Shown piece after piece: positions 5,572-14,271 of a stretch of DNA of 53,016 nucleotides. Made by a program: the position numbers and the translations under genes. Positions within the stretch are counted from its first letter, which is position 1, and each line of letters opens with the position of its first letter. Under the pieces are notes generated by a model, which saw only the letters and a list, made by a program, of their open reading frames with translations, was not told where the DNA came from and ran no database searches. The DNA comes from Kiritimatiellia bacterium (GTDB taxonomy: Bacteria; Verrucomicrobiota; Kiritimatiellia; RFP12; UBA1067): the NCBI GenBank assembly GCA_017405115.1, contig JAFRBA010000138.1, forward strand, positions 1 through 53,016, given 5' to 3'.

Positions 5572-7884
5572 ATGATGACGCCCGCCCAGTTCATCGACGA
5601 TCCCGGCTGGGCCAATTTCCTGCCAGAGACGCGCGAACCGCAGTCCGCGCGCCACCTCCCCGCGCACGAGGACTGCGCCAGGCTTGACGAGGAGTCTGTT
5701 GCGGCGCATCTCCGCCGCGGAGGGACCCTTGGCGAAATGCCCGGATACGAGGAGCGGCCTGGCCAGATCGACATGGCGCGCTCCGTGGCGCACGCGTTCA
5801 ATGCACGCGAGCACCTGATGATCGAGGCGGGGACAGGCGTCGGCAAGTCGCTCGCGTACCTCGTGCCGTGCGTCCTGTGGGCCTGGACCAACGACACCCC
5901 GGTTCTAGTATCCACGGCCACGCGCAACCTCCAGTCGCAGCTCATCGGATCGGACATACCGCGAGCCCTGCGCGTTCTGGGCGACGAGGCGCCGAAGTTC
6001 CGCGTCGCGCTGCTGAAGGGCCGGGCGAACTACCTGTGTCTGCGTGCGGTCGGGGAATTCTTTTCTGCAGGCTACTGGACCATGACGGCCGAGGAGCAGG
6101 AGCTGATGCCTGCGTTCATCAAGTGGCTGACGACCACGCCTGACGGAGACCTCGACTCCTACGACGGACTGCCTCGCGCTCTCTTGTCCTGCCCGGGCGA
6201 GGAGTGCAGCGGCCGGCGCTGTCCGTTCTACACGCGATGCTTCGTCTACCGCGCCCGCAGGGCCGCCGCCGCTGCGCACCTCGTGGTCGTGAACCACGCG
6301 CTCGTCCTGGCGGAGGCGTCGGCTCCCGGGAGCGGCTTGCTGCCGGCCTACGGACGCCTCGTCCTGGACGAAGCGCACAACCTGGAGTCCATCGCGACCG
6401 AGTGCCTCGGCTCGGAGCTGTCGATGCCCATGCTCGCCCGCATCCTGAACAGGCTCGTCCGTCGCGGGAAGGGCCGCCGAGGCATGCGCCATGGCGGCGT
6501 CCTCCTTGCCATTGAGCGCCAGTTCAGCCGCGGCGCGTTCTCGGGCAGTCCGGTCGGTGAGAAGGTGATGCGCGCCGTGGGCGAGGCGTCGCAGCTCGTC
6601 GTGAGGATCGTGTCCGCCGCCGACGCTTTCTTCGCGGTGGCCGAGCGGCTCCTTTCCCCGGCGAAGGGTCGGGACATATGCCGATACCGCGTCGACGGCG
6701 TGCGCTGCTTCAGCCTGCACGGACTGTTCAAGCCGTATGAGGCGGACGACTGGGACGAAAACCTGCTCAGAAACGCGCAGACGAAGCTCGAGGCCGAGCT
6801 CGCGGCGATGGTGAACCTTCTCCATTCCCTCTGCGAGTCGCTTGCCGAAGCGGTGCCGGAAGGCGAGCTCAACTACCTTGGCGACTTGTCGGTGCAGGCA
6901 GGCGGCATAGCTGAGTCGCTCGTCGAGTTCGCCAACGAGGCGAACTTCGTGATCTCCGGCGAAAAGGACACCCATGCCTACTGGGCGGAGCGGGCCCGCA
7001 GTGACAGACGCAAGGCCTACATTCGGCTTGTCGCCGCGCCGCTTTCCGTCGCGGACGACCTCCGGAGGATGTTCTACGAGGTCAAGGACTCTGTCGTTTT
7101 GTGTTCAGCCACGCTGCGCGTGGGCAACGACTTCGGCTACATGGCCCGGAGGCTCGGCGCGTCCGCCACGCCCGACGAGGAAAGCCGGTTCAGCTTCCTC
7201 GTCGCCTCGAGTCCGTTCGACTATTTCCGCCAGGCGCTTGTGCTGGCGCCAGACTGCCTTCCCGACCCTTCGTCCGCCCCGTCGAAGTACGCCGAGTCTC
7301 TCGCATCGCTAATGCGAGACCTCTTCGCGGTCACTCACGGCAGGGCGCTGGTGCTGTTCACCAGCTACGAGATGATGAAGGCCGTTGCAGCCTCCGCCCA
7401 TCCGCTGCTTATGGATGCGGGGGTCAGGCTGCTCGTCCAGGGCGAGGGGCTCTCCAGGGAGGCCATGACGCGGGTGCTGCGCGAATCCGCGCCGGCGGAC
7501 TCGCCGACCGTCCTCTTTGGCGCGCAGAGCTTCTGGGAGGGCGTGGACGTGGCGGGCGAGGCGCTCTCCTGCGTCGTGCTGGCGCGGTTGCCGTTCGCCC
7601 AGGTGGGAGACCCTGTCGTGGAGGCTCGCTCGGAGATGATAGACCGCTCTGGCGGAAGCTCCTTCCGCGACTACGCCCTGCCCGAGGCGGTCATTCGGTT
7701 CAGGCAGGGGTTCGGCCGCCTCATACGCACGAAGACGGACCGCGGCGTCGTGCTCGTCACCGACCCGCGCATTGTCACGAAGGGCTACGGTGCGTCGTTC
7801 AGGAAGTCGATTCCCGCTTCGGTCCACACGGTGACCGAGCCGGACGAGATGCTCTCGCGCGTGGCCGCGTTCTTCTCGTCATGA
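5572..7884 (+). CDS. dinG: DinG/XPD-family ATP-dependent DNA helicase
   Basis: The 770-residue superfamily 2 helicase has a Walker A GTGVGKS at 87-93, a DEAH box at 266-269, and the iron-sulfur cysteines of the DinG/XPD family (C156, then C207, C212, C217 and C223 in SCPGEECSGRRCPFYTRC). C-terminal helicase motifs follow, including SFWEGVDV and the arginine-finger region RFRQGFGRLIR near 715-725. DinG-type enzymes unwind 5'-3' and clear R-loops and replication blocks. There are two adjacent ATGs (5572 and 5575), neither with a strong Shine-Dalgarno. An exonuclease domain, as in some Gram-positive DinG proteins, is absent. Confidence 0.85.
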   Translation: MMTPAQFIDDPGWANFLPETREPQSARHLPAHEDCARLDEESVAAHLRRGGTLGEMPGYEERPGQIDMARSVAHAFNAREHLMIEAGTGVGKSLAYLVPCVLWAWTNDTPVLVSTATRNLQSQLIGSDIPRALRVLGDEAPKFRVALLKGRANYLCLRAVGEFFSAGYWTMTAEEQELMPAFIKWLTTTPDGDLDSYDGLPRALLSCPGEECSGRRCPFYTRCFVYRARRAAAAAHLVVVNHALVLAEASAPGSGLLPAYGRLVLDEAHNLESIATECLGSELSMPMLARILNRLVRRGKGRRGMRHGGVLLAIERQFSRGAFSGSPVGEKVMRAVGEASQLVVRIVSAADAFFAVAERLLSPAKGRDICRYRVDGVRCFSLHGLFKPYEADDWDENLLRNAQTKLEAELAAMVNLLHSLCESLAEAVPEGELNYLGDLSVQAGGIAESLVEFANEANFVISGEKDTHAYWAERARSDRRKAYIRLVAAPLSVADDLRRMFYEVKDSVVLCSATLRVGNDFGYMARRLGASATPDEESRFSFLVASSPFDYFRQALVLAPDCLPDPSSAPSKYAESLASLMRDLFAVTHGRALVLFTSYEMMKAVAASAHPLLMDAGVRLLVQGEGLSREAMTRVLRESAPADSPTVLFGAQSFWEGVDVAGEALSCVVLARLPFAQVGDPVVEARSEMIDRSGGSSFRDYALPEAVIRFRQGFGRLIRTKTDRGVVLVTDPRIVTKGYGASFRKSIPASVHTVTEPDEMLSRVAAFFSS

Positions 7885-7900
7885 CGCGAAGGAGGGCGTG

Positions 7901-10450
7901 TCACGAGAGCAGTTCGTTCAGGTCCGCAGCGGTAAGCGTCTCCATGACCGCCGCGTCGGTCGTTGTGACCGTAGCCGCGATGACGGCCTGCTTGCGCCTC
8001 TGGAGTGCAAGCACCTTCTCCTCGATGCTGCCCGCCGCGATCATCTTCATGACGTAGACGGTCTTCTTCTGTCCGATGCGGTGCGCGCGGTCCGTGGCCT
8101 GGTCCTCCACGGCAGGATTCCACCAGGGGTCGTAGTGCATCACCATGTCTGCCCCCGTGAGGTTCAGCCCCGTTCCACCGGCCATCAGTGATATGAGAAA
8201 GACCGGAATCCCGGGCGTGCGGTTGAAGCGGTTGCACTCGCCAAGGCGGTCCTTCGTGGATCCGTCGAGGTAGCAGAACCGGATTCCCTCTTCGCGGAGG
8301 CGTTCGGAGAGCGTCTTGAGCATTGTCACGAACTGCGAGAAGACGAGTATCTTGTGTCCGCCCTCGACGGCGGAGACGAGCTGCTCCATGAACGGCTCGA
8401 CCTTTGCGCGCGAGGCGATCTGGCGAAGCTTCATCAGCATCGCGAGAAGCTCGAACTTCGACTTGGCGAATCCTTTTGCCTTGATGACGCCGCCGGCCTG
8501 GGCGCGCGTCCTGGCGAGGGCCTCAGAGTATTCGCGCTGCGCGTCGTCGGACATGGGGCAGTACGACACCTTGACGATCTTGTCGGGCAGGTCCTTGGCG
8601 ACCATCTTCTTCAGGCGGCGCAGGATGAAGGGGTGCAGCTTGCGCTTGAGCCTTGCGAGCACCTCGCCGGCGGCGTCGGCGCCGTCTCGGATGGGATCCT
8701 CGAAGGCGGCCTTGAACGATTCGTACTCGCCGAGGTAGTCCGGCGAGAGGAAGTCGAAGATCGACCAGACGTCGGCCACGGAGTTCTCCACCGGGGTTCC
8801 GGTGAGCACGAGCCGCCTGCGGGCCTCGAGCATCTTCACGGCCTTGGCGTTCTTCGTGCCACGGTTCTTTATGTGCTGTGCTTCGTCGAGGACGACGACG
8901 GAGAACGGGCGGCCGAGATACGCGACCTCGAGGTCTCGCTGCAGAAGGGCGTAGGAGGTGACGACGATGTCGGCGTCGGCGATCGCTGGGAAGCAGTTCG
9001 CGCGGTCTGGCCCTGAGACGACGAGCGTCTTCAGCCACGGCGTGAACTTCCTGGACTCCGCCTCCCAGTTCCGCACGAGCGAAGTCGGGCAGACGATGAG
9101 GGCTGGCGCGCGCGGTCCCCCGTCTGTCCGCGGAAGGGCGAGCCAGGTCAGCGTCTGGAGCGTCTTGCCGAGGCCCATCTCGTCGGCGAGAAGCCCCGAG
9201 AGCCCGGCGTCCTCGAGGAACCGCAGCCAGTACACGCCCTGTTTCTGGTAGGGGCGAAGCACGCCTTCGAGGCGGCCGAGGGAGACGGGCTCGAACCGCG
9301 CGTCCTTGTTGCGCGCGTTGCGTGCCGCGGCCGTCTCCCGCCAGCGCGGTGCCGCGGCGTCGTCAAGGTCGATGCAGTCGCCGATTCCGTCCAGCGAGGC
9401 CTTGACATACGGGGCGTACACGCCTCTCACCCTGAAGCATCCGGCTGCCGCGCCGTTCTGGCTCGTGGCGCAGTCCCTGAAGACGTCCGAGACGGCCTCG
9501 AGGGCCGATATGTCGAGCAGTATGACGCGTCCGTCCCTGAGGATGTAGCCGTCGCTGCGGTTTATCGCCGCCTGGATCTCCGCCGGCGAAACGTCGATGC
9601 GACCGGAGTCGAAGGATATCCTTACGTCGAAGTCGCCCCTGGGCGCGTCGCGGACTTCCACGACCGGCACGACGGACTGCATGTCGTCCACGATGTCCGC
9701 GAGCCTTTGGTCGAGGTCGACGTACCATCCCTTCCTCCTCAGCGTCGGCAGGCCGGTGCCGAGGAACGTCAGCAGCTTCTGGGAGTCGGTGATGTAGAGC
9801 CGCAGGTCTCCCTCCTTGTAGCCAGGTTCGAATCCCATTGCCTGGACTGTGCGGACGGCGGCCCGTTCCGCGTCCAGCGACCGGACTTTGCGCACGAGGT
9901 CGTCGTCCGGGTCAGGCAGGTATACGGTTCTCTCCGCCTGGATCGAGCATGCGGGGAAGTCGATTTCACCGTAATGCGCGTCGATTTCGATTGCGAGGGA
10001 TGCGCGCGAGCCGTAGACGACGGCGGAGAATCCGGGGGCTGCGGGGACTTCTATGTAGGCGTTGTCGTCTTCGGCTGGGGCGTTGTTGTCGTCGTCTCCG
10101 CGCGAAGGGTCGGAATTCCGGTTCTCGAGCTCGGCCTCGTCCATCTCCATGACCATCTGGGCGATGCCCAGCGCGACGACATGGGGGCATATCCGGCCGT
10201 ACCTCTGGTTGGCTGCGCAAGGGCACATCGACACGATGCATTCGCCAGGAGTGAGCTTGAGGCTGGTCGGCATCTCCCATCCGTCGGGCTGTTCGATCTT
10301 CCCCGATATGACAAGCGTCTCGTCGTCGTAGGAGACGTCGCGCACGTCGCCAGAGTTGCACAGGGCCAGGGCCTGGTTGAAGACCTCCTGGCCTCCCCAT
10401 CCGATTATCTCCTCTTTCGATATCCCGCTTCTTGGCTTTGCTCCGCTCAT
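7901..10450 (-). CDS. SWIM-domain SNF2-family helicase
   Basis: The start was set at 10450 (849 residues) because an extended -10 lies only 9 bases upstream; longer in-frame starts would overlap it. Residues 76-90 form a SWIM zinc finger (CxC, nine residues, CxH). The central region is unassigned. The C-terminal half is a SNF2/Rad54-type ATPase with DEMGLGKT at 424-431, DEAQ at 522-525, a GTPVEN motif, and helicase C motifs (KILVFSQFVTML, DRAHRIGQ). Such proteins remodel protein-DNA complexes. It converges on dinG with a 16-bp gap. The mRNA is predicted to be leaderless or nearly so. Confidence 0.85.
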   Translation of the reverse strand: MSGAKPRSGISKEEIIGWGGQEVFNQALALCNSGDVRDVSYDDETLVISGKIEQPDGWEMPTSLKLTPGECIVSMCPCAANQRYGRICPHVVALGIAQMVMEMDEAELENRNSDPSRGDDDNNAPAEDDNAYIEVPAAPGFSAVVYGSRASLAIEIDAHYGEIDFPACSIQAERTVYLPDPDDDLVRKVRSLDAERAAVRTVQAMGFEPGYKEGDLRLYITDSQKLLTFLGTGLPTLRRKGWYVDLDQRLADIVDDMQSVVPVVEVRDAPRGDFDVRISFDSGRIDVSPAEIQAAINRSDGYILRDGRVILLDISALEAVSDVFRDCATSQNGAAAGCFRVRGVYAPYVKASLDGIGDCIDLDDAAAPRWRETAAARNARNKDARFEPVSLGRLEGVLRPYQKQGVYWLRFLEDAGLSGLLADEMGLGKTLQTLTWLALPRTDGGPRAPALIVCPTSLVRNWEAESRKFTPWLKTLVVSGPDRANCFPAIADADIVVTSYALLQRDLEVAYLGRPFSVVVLDEAQHIKNRGTKNAKAVKMLEARRRLVLTGTPVENSVADVWSIFDFLSPDYLGEYESFKAAFEDPIRDGADAAGEVLARLKRKLHPFILRRLKKMVAKDLPDKIVKVSYCPMSDDAQREYSEALARTRAQAGGVIKAKGFAKSKFELLAMLMKLRQIASRAKVEPFMEQLVSAVEGGHKILVFSQFVTMLKTLSERLREEGIRFCYLDGSTKDRLGECNRFNRTPGIPVFLISLMAGGTGLNLTGADMVMHYDPWWNPAVEDQATDRAHRIGQKKTVYVMKMIAAGSIEEKVLALQRRKQAVIAATVTTTDAAVMETLTAADLNELLS

Positions 10451-10459
10451 TGCTCCGTA

Positions 10460-10468
10460 ATTATACCA
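10460..10468 (-). promoter_or_regulatory. Extended -10 of the SNF2 gene
   Basis: TGGTATAAT on the minus strand, 9 bases before the ATG at 10450. Transcription would begin about 3 bases before the start codon. Confidence 0.6.
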
Positions 10469-10804
10469 CAAATGACCTTGCCTTCGTTGTGCGCGTATAC
10501 GCCCGCTCTGGGATATCCCCACCTTGCAAAACGCTGTCAAGCACTTGTAAAGCCTTGCGCGATTTGCGCCTACCGGCGCGACCACGAAAACTTGGCCGAG
10601 CGGCGAATCGCGCAGGCGCGATTGGCTGCGGCTCGTCCCATCTCCGTTTGAAGGCCGATTCTCATTCCCAATTACGGCTCATAGGCTGCCTAATTGTCTC
10701 GGCCTTCACGGAATGGTACGCGCCGCAGCCAGCACTACGTGCTTTCGCCGCCCGCCAAGTCACGAAAACCGCCTTCGCGGTTCACGAAAACCCACAAAAG
10801 ATTT
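10469..10804. other. Intergenic region between divergent genes, with repeats
   Basis: No gene is evident. It holds the left arm of an inverted repeat (10566-10592), a small hairpin ACCGC-CTTC-GCGGT near 10769-10782, and CACGAAAAC repeated three times (near 10582, 10759 and 10784). Confidence 0.5.
10566..10592 (+). repeat. Left arm of an inverted repeat flanking the GxxExxY gene
   Basis: GCGCCTACCGGCGCG is exact in inverse orientation at 11511-11497. The match continues with ACCACGAAAAC here against CACCACGAACAC there, one indel and one mismatch apart. Confidence 0.6.
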
Positions 10805-10813
10805 TGCTATAAT
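10805..10813 (+). promoter_or_regulatory. Extended -10 of the GxxExxY gene
   Basis: TGCTATAAT, 7 bases before the ATG at 10821, with no Shine-Dalgarno in between; transcription should start at or next to the A of ATG. Confidence 0.6.
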
Positions 10814-10820
10814 TCTCGCC

Positions 10821-11201
10821 ATGGACCGGCAAATGATATATCCAGACGAGTGCTACGCCATTCGCGGCGCGATCTACGAGGTTTACCGCGAACTTGGAAG
10901 CGGCTTTAGGGAAGAGGTGTACCAACAATGCCTTGAACGCGAGCTCGCGGCTCGCAGCATACCATTCGACGCAAAAAAGGAGCTTCGCATCTTTTACAAG
11001 GGTGCACCTATCGAGAAAACGTATGTTCCAGACTTCTACTGCTACGGGAAGATCATTGTCGAGATCAAGGCGGTGGAGTCATTGACCAAGGAGCACAGGT
11101 CGCAGCTGATGAATTACCTTCGGCTGACCGGCAGCAAGCTTGGCCTGCTCGTCAACTTTGGCGCATATCCTAAGGCGGTTGTCGAACAGTGGGCGATCTG
11201 A
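10821..11201 (+). CDS. GxxExxY protein (PD-(D/E)XK nuclease-like)
   Basis: This 126-residue protein carries the family signature GFREEVY (G-x-x-E-x-x-Y) at about 28-34. A PD-(D/E)XK-like core follows (YVPDFYCYGKIIVEIKA, with D and ExK), then a QLMNYLRLTGSKLGLLVNFG segment typical of the family. The function of GxxExxY proteins is unsettled; a nuclease fold is predicted. The start was chosen at 10821 because an upstream frame extension contains the promoter. The flanking inverted repeats suggest it moved here as a cassette. Confidence 0.8.
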   Translation: MDRQMIYPDECYAIRGAIYEVYRELGSGFREEVYQQCLERELAARSIPFDAKKELRIFYKGAPIEKTYVPDFYCYGKIIVEIKAVESLTKEHRSQLMNYLRLTGSKLGLLVNFGAYPKAVVEQWAI

Positions 11202-11648
11202 AGCCCCGGATTTTCGTGCATTTTCGTGCGCCGCGAAATAACCGCCCCTTGCGGGTGGGCGCGACCCATAGGGAAGCGACCAAGCCGAGCGAAGCGAGTG
11301 CCGAGCGGCGTTCGTGTCGCGGGCATCTGACGCAGACCGTAGGTCGAGACGGCGCGGAGACGCCGAGCGAAGGTCGCCCAGGAAGAGCAATCTCCGTGAA
11401 GCGCTAGGAACCGCACCACGACCTTCAAGCCACGGCGTCAACGCGCCGGCTCAAGCGGCGTTAGCCGCGCGTCAGATGCGCCGCGTGTTCGTGGTGCGCG
11501 CCGGTAGGCGCCAAGCACTCATAAAACGGCCATTTCACTTGCCGAAGACCCCGAACATGAGAATCTGCCAATGTTTTCAAGGACTTGGTTTGCACAGCCG
11601 TCCAAAAACTGGGGATATTCCAGGGGCAGTCGACGCGTCGCGTGTGCG
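11202..11648. other. Gene-free region with inverted repeats
   Basis: I see no coding frame with credible content. It contains the right arm of the inverted repeat that flanks the GxxExxY gene (11485-11511). It also has a separate 9-bp inverted pair GCACCACGA (11413-11421)/TCGTGGTGC (11489-11497), which could fold an 85-nt hairpin, and two GCCGAGCGAAG repeats near 11284 and 11362. Confidence 0.5.
11485..11511 (-). repeat. Right arm of the inverted repeat flanking the GxxExxY gene
   Basis: Inverse complement of 10566-10592. Just outside it, CAAGCACTCATAAAAC (11512-11527) resembles CAAGCACTTGTAAAGC (10538-10553) in direct orientation, 13 of 16 matches. Confidence 0.55.
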
Positions 11649-14261
11649 CTATTCCTCGCTGACAAACCGCGTCCGTCCGCAGAACGGGGCGCTCAGCGGA
11701 TCCTTGCGTCCATCCTTCCACACCTTGCGCAACTGGTATTCGTGCCGCGAATGTGTCGGCAAACCCAAGTCCTCGTATCGCGCAACGCGGTACGGGATGC
11801 CGTCGTACACCTCGTTCGTCACGCTGGAGAGGAACCGTCCGTCGCGGTAGAGTTCGTAGTGGTCGAAGTCTGGCGACATCTCCGCCCCCCAGAGAACGTA
11901 CATCTGTCCGTCTTTCTCACCATGCCCGGCGCGCGGCTTCTCGATAAGGCCCGTCCACCCCGACGGCGGTGCGGCGACGGTTTCGCGATTGACACGCAGC
12001 ACACTGTTCTCGCGCATCCACTTCGCATACGGGTCGAGCCACTCCTCGCAGATGCGCGGTAAATCCGCATTCCGCCAGCAGCCCTCATACGACGTAATCG
12101 AGAACCGGAACGTGAAGTTCATCGAGTCGCCGTCCGGCTGATGCATCTGCAACCAGTCCGTGAAAAGGTACGGATAGATCGCGGTCTTGCCTGCGGGCGG
12201 TCTGCCGGTGTAGCATGTCTTGTCCGGATGTATCTCGCCGAACTCCGTCAACGTAGAATCGCGCATCATGAGCGCCACGCCGAAGTCTCCGTTCTCCACC
12301 GCGCACCAGTCGCGCACGGCGCAGTAGGCGTCGGATGTCATCGGGTGGCAGTCTTCGTACGGACGGATCACGGTGCCGTTCAGGTGCGCGGCGAATCTTC
12401 CGCCAGGCACCGCGAACGGAAACGCGAGATATCCGTAGCGGTAGTAGCGACAGGAATTGAAGAGATCGCGGGCGTGCTCGAACGTATCGACGATGTCTAT
12501 GCGCTTCGCGTCGTCCGACAGGTAGACTCGGCGCGTCACCTTCGCGCCGAGCGCGGCCTCAGGATTGGCTTCCCACGTCTTGTGGTTGTCGCGCGTGTAG
12601 AAGAATCGGTTGGCGGGGCCGTCGATCAGCTCGCGTTTCAGCTCCTTGTCGTAGATGGAGTAGATTACGCCGTTCGTGACGACGACGCGGTACCAGCGGT
12701 TTTCGGCAACGCCGACTTTTATTTCCCGCAGAGACGCAGAGACACAGAGTTCTTTGTGCTCTTTGTGTTCTTTGTGGCTTAGAAAATTTGCATCGGACAA
12801 TCCAAGTTTCGCCACGGCCTTGGCGAGTTCGTTGGAAGCGGTGGCGGCGGCGCGCTCGATCCAGTCGCGGTGCTGCATCCACGTCTCGAACACGCGCCGC
12901 CCTTGGTAGCCGCTCGTGCCGTAGGAATGCTCATCGTTGAGGATCAAATACCACCACGCGCGGTCGACGGCGGCTCGGTCGATAGTCCCGGCGAACGTGC
13001 CGAGGCGCTCCGCCGTCTCCAGCATCCTGTCGGCGTTCAGCTTGTCGGCGAGGAGTTCAGGCGTGGACGCGGCGTGCTGAAGCCATCCGCTCGTCATTTC
13101 GCCGCACAGCGTCGGTATCTTTTCGCCGAAGTTTTTCTCCAGATATTCAAATGGCTCGTCCAGTCGCCCGACGGTGCGGAACTGCGGCCACGCCCACTTC
13201 GCGTTCCATTCGGCGGCGAAGTCCGCGAAATTCGCGTTCGGCGATTCGTCGTCTCCGTATGTTGCCGCCATCCAAATGTCGTAGGGGTATTTCTCCTCAA
13301 GGATGCGGAGGAACTTCGGCATGAGTTTCTCCACGTCGTCGACCGAGGGCTTCTTTCTGCCGGACATTCCCAGCCGCGAGTATCCATGTCCATACTGCGT
13401 AGAGCACCAGAGAAGCAGCGACTCGTCTCGCCCCGGCGCCTTCCACCGGAACACCATCGGCAGCGGAGAGTCGTACGACACCTCCACGCGCGTGCCGCCG
13501 CCCATGGCGTCGGGGTTCCATGTGGCCGCGTCGATGGATTCGTTCTTCCTCCAGATTGTCGAAGGAATGGGATTCCACTGGTTCGGGAGGAACAGTCCGT
13601 ACTTTATCCCGGCCCGCGAATAAGGCGCGATGACGGAGCAGCTGATGCCGGGGTTATCGGCCATGATGAACGTCTTTGTTCCAATCCCCCACTTCTCGGC
13701 GAGAACCTTCTTCGTGAGCGCCGAGCGCTCGATCTCGGTCTCGGAGAAAAGGTGCGTGTGGTTGCCGGCGCAGGTGACGCCGACGTCCATGCGACCGCGC
13801 GCGACGTAGTTCGTGACGATGCGCCACGCGGCGTCCATGCCCTTGTCCATGTGGTAGTTGTCCCAGAACCAGAATCCCTCCATCACGTAGCGGTACGCGG
13901 CGGGGTCGTCGTCGCGGCGCGTGTCAGCGTCGACTAGGCGCGCCGCCTCGTCGATGCGCTTCACCGTGCCGTGGCGCTGGATGTACTGCGGGTTGTGGAG
14001 TCCGATGTCGGTGTGCGTGGCCTTGAGTCCGTAGAGCTTCCACTCCCGCACCGGCGGCAGCCCCGCAGGCAGCCGGTTGGTCGGGACGAGCTCATATACC
14101 GTGTTCGTGCCCTCGACGCGAGAGACGAGCCTGCGCCCGTCGCGAGTAAGCATGGAGCATGCCCTGATGCCGTCCTCGGCATGTGACGCAAGCGCGTTCC
14201 CCCCGGCTTCAACCGCGCACGCAACTGCGGCAACGGCCGCGAGAATCGTTCCGCCGAACAT
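11649..14261 (-). CDS. Secreted GH38-like alpha-mannosidase family protein
   Basis: A signal peptide (residues 1-20, FGGTILAAVAAVACAVEAGG) precedes a domain that starts like family GH38. THTDIGLHNPQ carries H83 and D85 in the places of the zinc-binding His and Asp of alpha-mannosidases. YRYVMEGFWFWDNY and WWYLILNDEHSYG match the conserved helices that follow. The C-terminal third is beta-rich, with a fibronectin-like end (DHYELYRDGRFLSSVTNEVY). It probably removes mannose or a similar sugar in the periplasm or outside. At about residues 492-514 an in-frame insertion encodes HKEHKEHKE, derived from a repeat element. It is the last gene of locus 1. Confidence 0.7.
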   Translation of the reverse strand: MFGGTILAAVAAVACAVEAGGNALASHAEDGIRACSMLTRDGRRLVSRVEGTNTVYELVPTNRLPAGLPPVREWKLYGLKATHTDIGLHNPQYIQRHGTVKRIDEAARLVDADTRRDDDPAAYRYVMEGFWFWDNYHMDKGMDAAWRIVTNYVARGRMDVGVTCAGNHTHLFSETEIERSALTKKVLAEKWGIGTKTFIMADNPGISCSVIAPYSRAGIKYGLFLPNQWNPIPSTIWRKNESIDAATWNPDAMGGGTRVEVSYDSPLPMVFRWKAPGRDESLLLWCSTQYGHGYSRLGMSGRKKPSVDDVEKLMPKFLRILEEKYPYDIWMAATYGDDESPNANFADFAAEWNAKWAWPQFRTVGRLDEPFEYLEKNFGEKIPTLCGEMTSGWLQHAASTPELLADKLNADRMLETAERLGTFAGTIDRAAVDRAWWYLILNDEHSYGTSGYQGRRVFETWMQHRDWIERAAATASNELAKAVAKLGLSDANFLSHKEHKEHKELCVSASLREIKVGVAENRWYRVVVTNGVIYSIYDKELKRELIDGPANRFFYTRDNHKTWEANPEAALGAKVTRRVYLSDDAKRIDIVDTFEHARDLFNSCRYYRYGYLAFPFAVPGGRFAAHLNGTVIRPYEDCHPMTSDAYCAVRDWCAVENGDFGVALMMRDSTLTEFGEIHPDKTCYTGRPPAGKTAIYPYLFTDWLQMHQPDGDSMNFTFRFSITSYEGCWRNADLPRICEEWLDPYAKWMRENSVLRVNRETVAAPPSGWTGLIEKPRAGHGEKDGQMYVLWGAEMSPDFDHYELYRDGRFLSSVTNEVYDGIPYRVARYEDLGLPTHSRHEYQLRKVWKDGRKDPLSAPFCGRTRFVSEE
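12717..12785 (-). repeat. Short tandem element inserted in the GH38-like gene
   Basis: On the minus strand, three 9-nt units like CACAAAGAA are followed by three 8-nt units like CTCTGCGT. It is read in frame as HKEHKEHKE followed by LCVSASLREI. The length keeps the host frame open. Confidence 0.75.
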
Positions 14262-14271
14262 GAAATCCAGC

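Noticed and set aside
11413..11497. Integron attC-like site (GTCAAC ... GCGTTAG inside an inverted repeat)
   Set aside because: The core sites do not match RYYYAAC/GTTRRRY well, the distance between them is short, and there is no integrase or cassette array in the window.
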